This document shows, piece by piece, positions 42,108-53,938 of a stretch of DNA of 64,000 bases. The DNA comes from Dipteris shenzhenensis (lineage: Eukaryota; Polypodiophyta; Polypodiopsida; Gleicheniales). Position numbers and translations under genes: made by a program. Within the stretch, counting starts at the first letter, position 1. Every line of letters begins with the position of its first letter. The notes beneath the pieces were generated by a model that saw only the letters and a list, made by a program, of their open reading frames with translations, did no database searches and was not told the origin of the DNA. The stretch is taken from the NCBI GenBank assembly GCA_047967505.1, contig CM106538.1; one strand, written 5' to 3'.

Positions 42108-43252
42108 ATCACAGGGATGTGGTGGTGATGGTGAAGTGTCCAAACTAATTGTCACTGAATTTAGCCTAGGGTGCCAAGCTAGGGGCCTTAGTTAATGCCC
42201 AAAAGGTACCTATGATTTCACGTGCAATAAGTGCAACTCCTAGTGCTATTAGAGTGGTTCCAGTTTCTAAGGTCATCGGTTTGGTTCAGTGGGGTCATCC
42301 TTTAAAAATTGACCCCCTAGAGATCCTACAAACTAGGGTCATTGGTTCCCAAGCATTAGGGTCATGGTTTGCCAACTGACCCCCCTAGGGGCATTAAATT
42401 CCCACGCCTCATTTGCCTTGTGTCTGTGTGTGGAGCTTGTGTGGCCTCTCTGCTTGCCTTGTGGCACCTGAGTGTCATCTCTGGAAGTCCTTGGAAGGCC
42501 CTAGAGCCCTTCCTTTCCTTTCCATGCTGTTTTGAGTCATCTCCCCTACCAGAAGTTCCTCATTCTGAAGATAGCGGATTCTGCAGCCTCCCTCTTGCTG
42601 GCTGAAGTCGATTTTGGAGTTTTCTTCGCGACAGTTCTCCTCCCCTTGGTGCTTCTTGCTGCTGGCATGCTTCCTGGACCTGGACGCCTACATTCTGGGC
42701 CATTTCTGGAAGTTTTCTTGACTTTCTTCGCGACAAAAGTCTTCCTTTCTTGCATCTAAGGCCATATTCTTGGACGCCTCACTTCTAGCTCCTGTCCGGT
42801 GCAAGGCGCACTGAGATCTGAGGTGTTTGTTGGCTGGAATCCTCTTTCTGGTGGACGCAATCATGGCGGATCTGTTATAGCTTGCTGGACCCCCTCTTTC
42901 TTGATCTTTTCTGGTGCTAGAAGTCAATCATGGGCAGCTCTCTCCTACCAAAGTCTGCTGTCTGCTGTTCAACCATTCTCTGGGGCTGTTTCGGGCTGAA
43001 ACAGGCTCTTTCTGTTGGTTGGATTCTTATCTTCTCCTTCTGCTCTATGCTACTATCATTTTTGCTGAGATTCTGCAAGGTTGGATGCCCTGCCATTGGC
43101 CTGGGAGAGGATTGGGGTATTCTTCCCGGGGGTGTAGTGGCAAGCCTTGGGCTCAGTAACGGCTTTCATCTATGTGGATACATTGTTGGCATGCTGTCGG
43201 GTTGTTGTACTTGTGTTATGCATCGCTATTGAAGGGAACCAAGAGAATAGCA
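42108..43252 (+). repeat. 5' LTR of element E
   Basis: Matches the right LTR throughout with substitutions and small indels; first base pair TA instead of TG. It ends at AATAGCA. Confidence 0.8.
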
Positions 43253-43385
43253 GTGGTTCCGTTGCCTGGACCCTCATTAAACCATCCAGAGGAGTCCCTG
43301 GGCAGCTTGGGTAGAGAAAGCATTTGCTGATTTTTTTTGGTACAGCCACCCATTGTCTTGGATATGGAGCATATAAGGCTTGACA

Positions 43386-44292
43386 ATGAAGTCTGAGCCA
43401 GAGCAGCAGGATAAGGGGAGCACACCCCGGAATAAGAGTGCAATATGCATTCCATGAAGGCCAGCATATTCAGGTTGATGCATTGGGGCAGCCAGCTCCA
43501 CAAGTGCATAATCCTGTGGGTACAGTTGCATTGGGTGCAGACCCAAGTGTACAGCCAAATGCTATGGCAGTGGTGCAAGATCAGATGGCTTCTGTGTTCC
43601 AAGTTTTCACTCAAAGTTTTGCTGAGATTGTGCAGAATCCAGATTTGATGCCAAGGGCAAAGGCACAGCCCATTCAGGGTCCACAAATGCATGTGGGACA
43701 GCCACTACCAGAGCCACAAACACCAGTGGTACAGCCACTTGCAGTGCCACACAGGCAGGGACCAAATGGGAATGAGCATGGTAGCAATGCTCAGAATGTG
43801 CAACAAGGGCAGCAAGCCCAACCACAGTATGTGGTTCACCCAACTCACTTTGGAGGAGGATCTATATTTCAGGCCATGACCTCACAGCCAGCCCCAAATT
43901 CTTTGTATGCTAATGTGGGGATACAGCCTAGAATGCAGAGAGGCAGTCCCATGGTGTCTCACACTCAGGCAGTACCACCTATGCCACCAAATCCAGCTGT
44001 GGGGGGTGTTCTTCACGCTCCAGAAGGACCCCAAGGACATTTGCAGCCCTCTGGCTATGATCATCTGGAACTCAGGCTTAAGATGAAGGATTACAAGGAG
44101 GGGGGGGCAGCAGTGAAGTTTGAGACCTTCAATGGACACGCAGATAGGATGAAGGCTCTTACTTTTTTGCGACAATTTGACTTGGCTTTTGCTGGAGGTT
44201 ACTTCAGAGATTCCTCGAAAATCAGGAAGGCAGCCACATTCCTTAAGGGTAATGCGATGCAGTGGTGGTCTAGCCTTCTTCTTCAGGGTTGA
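43386..44292 (+). pseudogene. Gypsy E gag, N-terminal part
   Basis: The ATG at 43386 begins MKSEPEQQDKGSTPRNKS; a one-base shift at about 43437 moves into the main frame, rich in Pro, Gln and Val and ending with the gag core KFETFNGHADRMKALTFLRQ and AATFLKGNAMQWWSSLLLQG. The AxxFLxGxAxxWW motif is typical of gypsy capsids. It stops at 44290-44292 and resumes in another frame. Confidence 0.8.
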
Positions 44293-44338
44293 ATTTTAGA
44301 AGGTATTCTCGGCCACATGGCTCACCACTACTTTTGAA

Positions 44339-44827
44339 GTGGATGTCATGACTCAGTGGCATAACTTGAATGCTAGGGAATGCAAGAATCTAGAAGACTA
44401 CAACAAGAAGTTTTGGGATGCACTTCTACTTGTGAACTCTTACAGAACAGTCCCCTTTTCAAAGCAGGTTGAAAAGTATTGTTGTGGTCTTCCTAAAGAG
44501 CTGATGGACTATTGTACTAAGACACACATTTCCAGCATGTCACAGTTGATAGAGAATGCCAACACAGCTTACTCACTTATGCAGGGCAAAGTCTCTGGCT
44601 TCAAAAGCAACTTTAAGGAGGAGCCAAAGAAACCACAGCAAGCTGGAAAAGTACCTCTCAAATCAAAGTTTGTGGCAGGTCAAAGAAGAAAACAGCAGCC
44701 CTCTTCTCTCACTCTTGAAGAGAGGAATAAATTGTTTGCTGAAGGGAAGTGTTTTCTCTGCAAAGAGTCAGGTCATAGGGCAGTAGATTGTCCTAACAAA
44801 AAGAGAACTTGCAGCAACTCGGGCTGA
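44339..44827 (+). pseudogene. Gypsy E gag, C-terminal part with zinc knuckle
   Basis: WHNLNAREC, LEDYNKKFWDALL and CCGLPKELMDYC continue the capsid. The knuckle CFLCKESGHRAVDC (CX2CX4HX4C) lies at about 44752-44793, followed by a basic tail and a stop at 44825-44827. Confidence 0.85.
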
Positions 44828-44933
44828 CTCTAATCAAGGCACAAAAGAGGACCCTAGAGGCAACAAACCCAAGCCAAGTGCTGGCCACATTCCTGATATC
44901 TTTGGGGGTGAGCATGATGAGAAGCAAACGGAG

Positions 44934-45764
44934 ATGTGCAGAGCATGGGGCAAGCTACGGGATCAGCATTGTTTGTTCTTTGATTCAGGGGTCAAAGCAA
45001 ATTTCATAACTCCTGAACTTGTAGCTCAGTTGGGTCTTCGGCCAGAGGACATTGGCCCTCTTTGTGAGGCCAACATGGCTAATCCGGAGTTCAGTACCCC
45101 TGTCACTCCTATCATAGGGAAGCTACAGATTCACATTCAAGGATATGTGGACTATGAGGATTTGTATGTGATGCCTTTACCTGAGTTTGATGTTTTGCTC
45201 GGGATGCCTTGGATATACCGTGTTCATGCTATCATTGATACACATGATAAGACGCTTACCTTGACTTATAGGGGTAAAACCCAATTCATAGATGTAAACT
45301 CGAAAGGGGGATCAGTCCCAATTGTATCCGCTTCGGCGATTTCTTCTATAATGAAAAAGCATCTTTCAGCGTATTTGATATTTGTAAAAGAAAAAGAACC
45401 AGTAGAGGATGAATCTAATTTCTCCAAGCTGAAAAAACAGCAAACTGAGTTTTTATTTCAGTTTCAAGATTGTTTCTCTAATGAACTCCCGAAGGAGTTA
45501 CCTCCTGAGAGGTCAAAAGATCATACCATTGATATCATTCCTGGCAATTCTCCACCGAACCGACCACCATACAGGGTGAGTACCGCACAGCAAGAGGAGA
45601 TCATGTCTCAGGTGAATGAATTGTTACAGAAGGGGCTGATTCGGCCAAGCTCTTCTCCATATAGTTCTCTCGTCCTACTTGTGCAGAAGAAGGATGGATC
45701 TTGGAGAATGTCTATTGACTACAGGGCTTTGAATAAGATCTCTATCAAGAATCGATTTTCCTAA
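44934..45764 (+). pseudogene. Gypsy E protease and N-terminal RT
   Basis: The retropepsin motif reads FDSGVKANFI (usual DSGA/S; here Val), followed by EFDVLLGMPWI, a typical flap-region word. The RT start is clear: ELPPERSKDHTIDIIPGNSP, VNELLQKGLIRPSSSPYSS and KKDGSWRMSIDYRALNKI. It breaks by a frameshift at about 45760, and RT continues in the next frame. Confidence 0.85.
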
Positions 45765-45784
45765 TTCCACGCATTGATGACATC

Positions 45785-46303
45785 TTGGATCAATTAGAGG
45801 GATCAGACATCTTCAGTCGCATTGACTTGAAGAGTGGTTACCATCAAATACGAATCAGGCCCGAAGATGTACATAAGATTGCCTTCAGAACCACTTTTGG
45901 GCTTTATGAGTTGCTTGTCATGCCATTTGGTTTGACTAATGCTCCTGCGACCTTTAATCGCATGATGGATCACATTTTCAGAGAGCACAGGAAGTTTGTG
46001 GGTACATTCTTTGATGGCATTATTGTGCACTCGAAAGATGAAGAGGAGCATAGGCAACACTTGGCAGTTGTATTTGCAGAGCTCAGGAAACACAAGTTGC
46101 TGGTCAACACTAAAAAGAGTAAGTTCTTCATGCCAGAGATACATTTCCTAGGACACATCATCTCACGAGATGGAGTCAGGAGGGACCCTACCAAGATAGA
46201 GGCAATCAAGAATTGGCCTCCATTGAAGAACCTACATGAAGTCCGTAGTTTTCTTGGCTTGTGTTCATACACAGGCGCTTCATTCGCTATTTTGTTGAGA
46301 TAG
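45785..46303 (+). pseudogene. Gypsy E reverse transcriptase core, catalytic site altered
   Basis: DIFSRIDLKSGYHQIRIRPE, AFRTTFGLYELLVMPFGLTN and APATFNRMMD are motifs 2-4. The catalytic box reads TFFDGIIVHS where active gypsy RTs have FxDD(I/V)LVYS, so one catalytic Asp is replaced by Gly (about 46008-46022). FLGHIISRDGV and VRSFLGLCSY follow. The frame ends at 46301-46303. Confidence 0.88.
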
Positions 46304-46414
46304 GTTCACCCTTACATGCTTTGCAGAAGAAGGCAGTGCCTTTCCGTTGGGGGAAGAAAGAAATTGCAGCATTCAATGAGCTGAAAGAAAAGCTATGCTC
46401 TGATCCTGTCATAT

Positions 46415-47877
46415 GTCACTCTCTATCAGTAGAGGCACTTGGTGGTTTGATTTACCTATGCCATACGAGACCTGATCTATAGTATGTTGTCTCACAGTTG
46501 AGCAGATATATGCACATCTATGCACCATTGGCATGCCTTGAAGCGTGTTTTCAGATATCTCAAAGGCACTCAGCATTTAGGCCTTCTTTATGGGGCTGAT
46601 ACTTCACTTGTCATGCACGGATTCACTGTTAGTGATTGGGCTGGTTGTTTTGACACTCGTGTGTCACATAGTGGCAATTGTTTTATGCTTGGTACTACAT
46701 GTGTTTCTTGATTCCAAGAAGCACAATACAGTTGCTACTTCTTGCTGTTAAGCTGAGTACAAAGCAGCTTTTACAGCTACACTGGAGTGTGTTTGGCTCC
46801 GGAAGCTACTTGCAGATCTTTGTGCATGTCAGACTGCTCCTACCGTCATCTTCACTCATAGTCAGAGTGCTTTGGCTGTTGCACGGAATCCAGTTTTCCA
46901 TGCTCGCACAAAGCACATTGAGATTCACTATCACGATGTCAGAGAGCGATTATCAGTAGGTGATATTGAGTTGTCTTATGTTCCCACTGAAGACAACTTG
47001 GCAGATCTTTTTACGAAGGCTCTACCTCGACCTTAGTTTAAGGCTTTTCGGCAAGCTTTGAACTTAGTACCTTTTGTAACTTGATCTGTTGTACTCTATA
47101 CAATCATAGGTTGCTATATCCCTATGGAACGAACATGTGCAACCATGACACTAGATATTTACGTGTCCTAAGCCATGTCCAAGATACTTAAGCCCATACC
47201 GTGGAGGGGGGTTTGTAGGCCATCTCATAGGCTATCCATAGATGCCACTTATACCTTGGTATGTGCCTTGTAGGCCTAGTTATAGTCAGTTAGGACTATA
47301 GTACAGTTAGTTTATGTACCATCTAGGTCAATTAGGGCATTTAGCCCTAGGGTTTTGTTATGTTGGCTCTCCCTTGAGCCTCCACACTTCAGTTTTGCAG
47401 CAATTGTTGGATATACCATAGTCAAAGAGTATGTTAGTGTGTAGTACTAGGTGATCTAGTACTAGTTTATATGTGTGAGTCTTGTGTGAGTGCCACGTGT
47501 CATCATGGGACTCATCCCATATGCACTAGGTGCTAGAGTGTGTGTGAGTAGCCTACATAAGGCTTGTACTTCACTTGTCTTGTTGGCAGTAGTATCATTT
47601 TCCACAGCCTCCTATAAGGATGTGGGGAATGGCACTATTGCCATTCTCGAGAACCTCATAGGAGGTTCATGGGAATGGCACCACTTCCATTATCTCTTTG
47701 TAGTGGGCATAAACAATGGGTAGCAAAGTAACATACTACCTCCCATATGCACTAGGTGCTAGAGTGTGTGGGAGTAGCCTACATAAGGCTTGTACTTCAC
47801 TTCTCTTGTCATACTTGATGAATGAATGAGAACCTTTTCATTATGTCTTCATTTGTGCATCATTTCCTCACACCCTA

Positions 47878-47921
<44 letters not shown>

Positions 47922-47935
47922 CCATGTTTCTAACA
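46415..47935 (+). mobile_element. Copia fragment F: RNase H end plus LTR, inside element E
   Basis: E sequence stops near SDPVI (about 46415) and a copia RNase H begins: GGLIYLCHTRPDL, HWHALKRVFRYLKGTQHLGL, VSDWAGCFDTRVSHSG, then in other frames ARTKHIEI and ADLFTKAL to about 47060. A purine tract GGAGGGGGG precedes an LTR at 47214-47935. The 5' LTR, gag and most of pol of F are missing. Same orientation as E. Confidence 0.8.
47214..47935 (+). repeat. LTR of copia fragment F
   Basis: TGTAGGCC...TCTAACA, about 722 bp. An internal direct repeat of about 68 bases (47516-47583 and 47742-47810), starting CCCATATGCACTAGGTGC, has a period of 226 bp. A (TC)n run lies at about 47883-47919 near the end. 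Confidence 0.75.
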
Positions 47936-47989
47936 GTAATCTATTACATCTCCTCGTTTTTCTCCTTCTTGCTTCCATTTTTGAGCTTC

Positions 47990-48437
47990 CATTGCTTCCA
48001 ACACCCTATAGTCAGGACAATCAGAAAGAGCTGTAGACAAGCATCGCAACAGGAACCTAGTCTTCACAGAAGGTGATTGGGTGTTGCTGCGTTTTCTTAA
48101 GGCAGGCCTTAGGAGCAAGAAAGGGAAGGTAAAGTTGTACACCAAGCTGGATATGAGGTACTACGGCCCCTTTCAAGTTCTTGAGAAGATCAATGAGGTA
48201 GCTTACAGGCTCAAGTTACCTGAGCAGTGGACCATCCACAATGCTTTCCATATTAGCTTGTTGAAGCCTTTTCATGGAGAAGTGCCACACAATATGCCAG
48301 TTGAAGAGCAACCTGAAGTTGATGAGCAAGATGAGGTCTTGATTCCTGGGCGGATTGCAGAGCACAAGTCTAGAGCATTACCAGATGCACATGGAGGGGG
48401 TAGCACCTCCGCACCCACATTGCAAACAGGCTCATAG
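47990..48437 (+). pseudogene. Gypsy E integrase C-terminus
   Basis: ERAVDKHRNRNLVFTEGDWV then LLRFLKAGL, LDMRYYGPFQVLEKINEVAY, RLKLPEQWTIHNAFHISLLK and PFHGEVP are the GPY/F-type C-terminal domain of gypsy integrases. The tail EVDEQDEVLIPGRIAEHK could be the beginning of a chromodomain-like region, but it is cut short by a stop at 48435-48437. The integrase core is missing upstream. Confidence 0.8.
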
Positions 48438-48721
48438 AATATCTAGAGGTCGCTTAGTGACACTGCGGTTTCACCCGAGGCACTGATGCCAAGAGTGCTT
48501 CTGTCCTGAGACTTCTATGATGAGTGATCATGACAATCCAGTTGGTTGATACACTACCATACGGATGGATCTACAGTCTTGATGTATGTACATTGTATTT
48601 TTAGTACCTCATGTGATGTACTATGGATTATGGGCTGTTTATGCCTATTGTGACACCCTTTTCTATTTGCTGTAATTTTGGGACAGCAAACAAGATAGTT
48701 TGTTGTTTCAAGAGGGGCGTA

Positions 48722-49864
48722 TGTCACGGGGAGGTGATGGTGAGTGTCCAAACTAACTGTCGCTGACTTTAGCCTACAAAGCTAGGGGCCTTAGTTAATG
48801 CCCAAAAGGTACCTATGATTTCATGTGCAATAAGTGCAACTCCTAGTGCTATTAGAGTGGTTCCAGTTTTTGAGGTCATTGGTTTGGTTCAGTGGTGTCA
48901 ACCTTAAAAAATTGACCCCCTAGAGATCCTACAAACTAGGGTCATTGGTTCCCAAGCATTAGGGTCATGGTTTGTCAACTGACCCCCCTAGGGGCATTAA
49001 ATTCCCACGCCTCATTTGCCTTGTGTCTGTGTGTGGAGCTTGTGTGGCCTCTCTGCTTGACTTGTGGCACCTGGGTGTCACCTCTGGAAGTCCCTGGAGC
49101 CCTTCCTTTCCTTTCCATCCTGTTTTGAGTCTTCTCCCCTACCAGAAGTTCCTCATTCTGAAGATGGCGGATTTCTGCAGCCTCCCTCTGGCTGGCTGAA
49201 GTCGATTTTGGAGTTTTCTTCGCAACAGTTCTCCCCCCCTTGGTGCTCCCTGCTGCTACTGGCTTGCTTCCTGGACCTAGACGCCTCCATTCTGGGCCAT
49301 TTCTAGAGGTTTTCTTGACTTTCTTCGCGACAAAAGTCTTCCTTTCTTGCATCTAAGGCCATATTCTTGGACGCTTCACTTCTAGCTCCTGTCTGGTGCA
49401 AGGCGCACTGAGATCTGAGGTGTTTGTGGGCTGGAATCCTCTTTCTGGTGGACGCAATCATGGCGGATCTGTTACAGCTTGCTGGACCCCCTCTTTCTTG
49501 ATCTTTTCTGGTGCTAGAAGTCAATCATGGGCAGCTCTCTCCTACCAGAGTCTGCTGTCTGCTGTTCAACCATTCTCTGGGGCTGTTTCGGGCTGAAACA
49601 GGCTCTTTTTGTTGGTTGGATTCTTATCTTCTCCTTCCGCTCTATGCTACTGTCATTCTTGCTGAGATTCTGCAAGGTTGGATGCCCTGCCATTGGCTTG
49701 GGAGAGGATTGGGGCACTTGTTGTGATACTCTCTTCCTGGGGGTGCAGTGGCAAGCCTTGGGCTCAGTAACGGCTTTGATCTATGTGGATGCATTGCTTG
49801 GCATGTTGTCGGGTTGTTCTACTTGTGTTATGCATGGCTATTGAAGGGAACCAAGAGAATAGCA
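48722..49864 (+). repeat. 3' LTR of element E
   Basis: Begins TGTCACGGGGAGG after the purine tract AGAGGGGCG and ends at AATAGCA by comparison with the left LTR, 1143 bp. It may continue to about 50003. Confidence 0.8.
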
Positions 49865-50003
49865 CTGGGAGTTGTTCACGGGCACAGCCACGGGTTGGCA
49901 TTGTACTGGGTTGCACCTGCGGGTGAGCTCTTGAAGGGAGTCCCTTGTATTTGAGCTAACCAGTAATTAAATAAATACCACAAGGGGTGCAAAGTGTTGG
50001 GGC

Positions 50004-51204
50004 CAACATGTGTCACATTGCATGCGTTTGAATAGGGGCATTCTAGCCTCCCTTGTTTCAAATGGTTCAGTGATGCTATGCTGTGAAGTTATATGCTCTA
50101 AGTTCTGCTTGTGGGCAATGGCAATGGTTCAAGTTGGCTGTATTTCAGATTTGTGAGATAATAGTGTCAGTTACACTTCCCTTTGTTAGTCAAAGGCCGG
50201 TTACATCATCTATATGCCCAATTGGGCTTCTAAAGGGCTTGGTCGGACAGCAAAGGAAAGGAAGGTGGCACTTTTATGACAAAAGGTGACTCCGAAATCA
50301 ATGACACATACCTTACAAGACTCGAATATATACAATCTTAGAAATTTATTTCCAAAAAAATGAATGAGAGTGAGTGGAGGGGAAGAGAAAGAAAAAGAGA
50401 AAGAGAAGAAGGGAGTTTAGAAGAGGTATGAAATGATGCTAGAAGTAAATAGAAAATAACCTACTAAGCTATATTTTCATCGGTATCCAAGCATAAGCTG
50501 CCATGTGGGTTCAAAAGATTAAGTAAACACCATTGCTTATAAAATCCAACCCATGAACATCTACACAACAAAAAGTAAGAAGAAGTAGAAAAGAAAAGAA
50601 GAATAACAAAAAGGAAGAAAGAAAGAATGTCTATTAAAGTCTTCAAAAGACCGAAGGGTCTATGAGACTTAAAAAACCAGATAAAGTGAGCTGAATGGGT
50701 GGAGCACGAAGCGGCATCCACACCCAAGACAAATACAAATAGTACTATCTAAGCCCATGGAGAGGATGGGAATTGTGGTATGGTGTCCTTGTGGTGGCAG
50801 TCCTCTGTATGTTGTTTGAGGAATCAAGCTCACCAAGCGACGGAGACTCGATAGGAGGGTCTCAGCAGAAGAGGTTCCAGCGTGCTTGGAGCTGTGGCGG
50901 CATTTTTACGAGGACGTGAAATTATGGGACTTTTGATTTGCGACTCCCATAATTTGTGCGTGACTGCCTTGAGCCTCTGGGGCACGAGGGTCTAGCCATG
51001 GGACGGGACTTGGGGAATTGAAATTATCTAGTGGGCCCTTGGAAATAGTGAATGTGCGCCCAGTTACTAGGTAATTAATTCCTAGGGCCAAAGTGTGCAA
51101 CATGGGGCCAAAAGAGTGGTGTAATTAAAAAATGCTAATTTTAGCAGAAGACTCCAAAAAGAGCACAGAGCCCTGTTTTTGGGGGTAGAAGTCCAAAATC
51201 AGTT
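50004..51204. other. Interval without recognisable gene, LTR-like at right
   Basis: 50340-50760 is A/G-rich. From about 50770 the sequence, continued beyond copia B at 56049-57010, looks like a long LTR-type repeat into which B inserted. No coding domain is present. Confidence 0.35.
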
Positions 51205-51232
51205 CCAGAGGAGCCAGATCATCAGTTGTGAG

Positions 51233-51529
51233 TGTTGGGGTAAAGGCACATTGCCACCCCTTTATTAAAGATATGACACCTATGACTGTCTTAAGACAGT
51301 CATAGGGGGGATATCTTTAATAAAGGGGTGGCAATGTGCCTTTACCCCAACACTCACAACTGATGATCTGGCTCCTCTGGCTTAAGACAGTCATAGGGGG
51401 GAAAAACCTAATCCTAATAAAACCTATGAGTTTGTGGTGTGGCTCATCACTTCACACCCGCATGTTTGAAGTCTTCTCTCTCTCTCACTCTCTCCCTCTT
51501 GTACTTCTCCCACTTACCTTCTCCCTTCA
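51233..51529 (+). repeat. 5' LTR of element B with fold-back insertion
   Basis: 297 bp versus 206 bp for the 3' LTR. The excess is a 70-base inverted copy (51311-51380) of 51205-51274, which spans host flank, target-site duplication and LTR start, plus a 21-base direct repeat (51290-51310 and 51381-51401). 70+21 equals the 91-bp length difference exactly. Confidence 0.92.
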
Positions 51530-51531
51530 GC

Positions 51532-51543
51532 TGGTATCAGAGC
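51532..51543 (+). promoter_or_regulatory. Primer-binding site of element B
   Basis: TGGTATCAGAGC, two bases after the LTR end; complementary to initiator methionyl tRNA. Confidence 0.92.
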
Positions 51544-52121
51544 CTCACTTCCTCCCTACCCCTACCTACCAGCTCCCTCTACCTCTACCTCCTGCGTCAA
51601 GAAAAGTACATTTTTCGAAAAAAAAAAATTATGTACCCTGCAGAGGTACAACAGGTACACAGGTACTCTGCACAAGTACACTGGTACATAAGTACAGCAG
51701 GTACATCAGTTTTTTTTGGGAGAAAAAGAGAAGGAGAAAGAGCACTCTGCTCTTCATTCAGGATCATTTTCAGTTCTCAAAACTGTGTTTTTTTGAAAGT
51801 ACAGCAAGTACCTTCATCTCCCTCGTGCTTGAGGTGACCAGTACCACAGTGTGTGGTTGATTGCACAGTTATCTTGTTTTGGGAAGGTAATGCCTTGATC
51901 TTGCAGAGGACTTTTATGCTTTTGCTGAGTGAAATCTCAGCTTTTGGGTGACATTATCAAAGGGCTTTTGCCTGGAAGCTTATGCAGTGTATGCCTTGAG
52001 GCAGTGTGGAGCCAGGGAGCCCACATTAGTCTTGTTTCCGCAGTGTATTCAGTGACATTTCTTGCAGGTCACATTTTGTGTACGACACCTTGGAAAATCT
52101 CAGTTGAGCCACGCTTCCTGA
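51544..52121. other. Leader of element B
   Basis: Untranslated leader with repeated GTACA-containing words at about 51640-51710, matching the leader of element C as far as CTCAGTTGAGCCACGCTT. It then joins directly into gag, omitting sequence present in C. Confidence 0.7.
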
Positions 52122-53938
52122 GAGTTGGGACACTTTCAAGACCACCTTGTCTAATTCGAATGTCACTCTTATATATGCTGATGTAGAGAGCTCTCTCCTC
52201 ATGGAGGAGATGAGCAGGAAAAATAATGCGGGCAGCAAGTCTTCAAATGCTTTGCAGGTACAGGAAAGAGGCAGGACTCAGCAGAAGGGGAGATCTGCTA
52301 GTAAGTCCAAAATCCCGCAGTCAATCCCGTGGTAAAAAGGATATTGAATGCTTTTATTGTGGCAAGAAGGGACATGTGAAGTCTAAGTGCTTCAAGTTTA
52401 TACGGGATCAGAAAGCCAAGAAGGCTGAAGCAAAGGATGCAGGCAGTGGAAGCAAAGGCAAAGGCAAAGGCAAGGCCAAGGTAGATGACTTGGATGCAGT
52501 GAATGTTGCAGCAGAGGACAGTGACAGTGACAGACATGAGGTATTATGTTCTTCTGCTGTAATTGCACACACATTGGTTATTGATGGCCATGACATGCAC
52601 ACCTGGCTCTTGGATTCAGGTGCTTCTTTTCATGTTACTCCTCATAAGGAGTGGTTTACTTCTTACACAGGTACTCATGGAGTTGTTCACCTTGGGAACA
52701 ACTATGCATGTCAGATTGCAGGGATTGGCAGTATACAGATAGTATTCCCTGATGGACGGTCATTTATGCTTGATGATGTTCGCCATGTGCCGCAAATCAA
52801 GAAAAATCTGATTAGCACTGGCTTGTTGGATGACAGTGGTTACCACACCACATTTGGGGATTCCAAATGGGTGATTACTGATGGCCAGGTTGTAGTGGCT
52901 GAGGGTTATAAGAGTGATACCTTGTACCCTCTTTATGTTTCCAGTGTGGGTAATCATGTTGTTGCCATAACCGAGCTGCCAAAGGTTTCATTGTGGCATA
53001 GCCGGTTGGGACACATGTCTGTTAAAGGAATGCAAGAACTGTCAAGTTTGGGTTATCTGCCGTCTCTTTCTTTTTCAGATTTGCCTACTTGTGATCATTG
53101 CATATTTGGCAAGCATTCTGTGACTCCTCATAAGAGGAGAACTCCCCAGAATAGAGCACCGCTTGATCTAGTGCACACTGATTTGTGTGAGATGCCACAG
53201 TTATCACTAGGGGGTGCAAAGTATTTCATTACTTTTATTGATGATGCCACACGCAGAGTGTGGGTCTATTTCTTGAAGCATAAAAGCGATGCCTTAGATG
53301 CTTTCAAGAAGTTTGTCGCTCAGGTTGAGAATCGGACAGGTCGCAGGCTGAAATGCCTCCGATCCGATAATGGGGGTGAGTATGTGTCACATGCTTTTGT
53401 GCAGTTTTGCGAAGCTAAGGGCATCAAACAGGAACTCACAGCCCCTCATAATGCATCTCAAAATGGTGTAAGTGAGCGAATGAATCGAACTATTCAGGAG
53501 AAGGTTCGGTGTATGTTGTCTTATGCTGCATTGCCCCATGGCTTTTGGGCAAAAGCCGTGCAAACAGCAGTTCACATTATTAACAGGTCGCCAAACAAGG
53601 CTTTGGAGTTGAAAGTGCCAGAGGAGGTGTGGTCTGGCAAGCCACCCTCATTGTATTTGGCTGCGAGTGCTTTGCTCATGTACGCAAAGAACTGCGCACC
53701 AAACTGGAGCCAAAGTCTTTCAGATGCATCTTCATGGGTTATGGTGACGAAGGTGAAATGGGGTACAGGTTATGGGATCCCGTTAAACGGAAGATTATAC
53801 GCAGCAATGATGTCATCTTTAAAGAGGATAGTGTACACAAGGAACCCGTGCAACCTGTGGAATACAGGAGGGTTATTTATGATGATGTTGGACAGCATAG
53901 AATGCCCATTTATATGCAGCAGCAGGCTGCTCAGATAA
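52122..53938 (+). pseudogene. Copia B gag end, protease and integrase
   Basis: Gag starts mid-domain at ESWDTFKT. One extra A at about 52308 shifts the frame into 52226-53938. Then come the zinc knuckle CFYCGKKGHVKSKC (about 52348), the protease DSGASFHVTPHKEWF (from 52612), LWHSRLGHMSVKG, and the integrase with LDLVHTDLCE, FITFIDDATRRVWVYF, LRSDNGGEY and MNRTIQEKVRCML. Compared with C, a deletion of about 14 bases near 53655 shifts the frame. Catalytic residues up to there are intact. Confidence 0.88.

Larger units (their letters stand above)
42108..49864 (+). mobile_element. Ty3-gypsy element E with nested copia fragment
   Basis: Two long LTRs (42108-43252, 48722-49864, about 1.14 kb) flank gag, protease, RT and the integrase C-terminus. 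Between RT and integrase, 46415-47935 is a copia 3' fragment (F), and RNase H plus the integrase core of E are missing. No matching target-site duplication is evident (TCATC versus CTGGG). The right LTR may extend to about 50003, where a motif shared with another LTR-like sequence occurs, in which case the left LTR has lost its end. Confidence 0.85.

Noticed and set aside
43216-43692. Minus-strand 158-codon open frame
   Set aside because: Overlaps the gag of gypsy E on the opposite strand and has no recognisable domain.
50780-50900. Possible first (presequence) exon of the SCO1-like gene: minus strand, Ser/Arg/Leu-rich and ending SAETLLSSLRRL before a GTGAGC donor in phase 0
   Set aside because: There is no ATG in that frame and a TAA lies just upstream; the ATG in the other frame soon hits a stop. 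Phase and composition alone are not enough.
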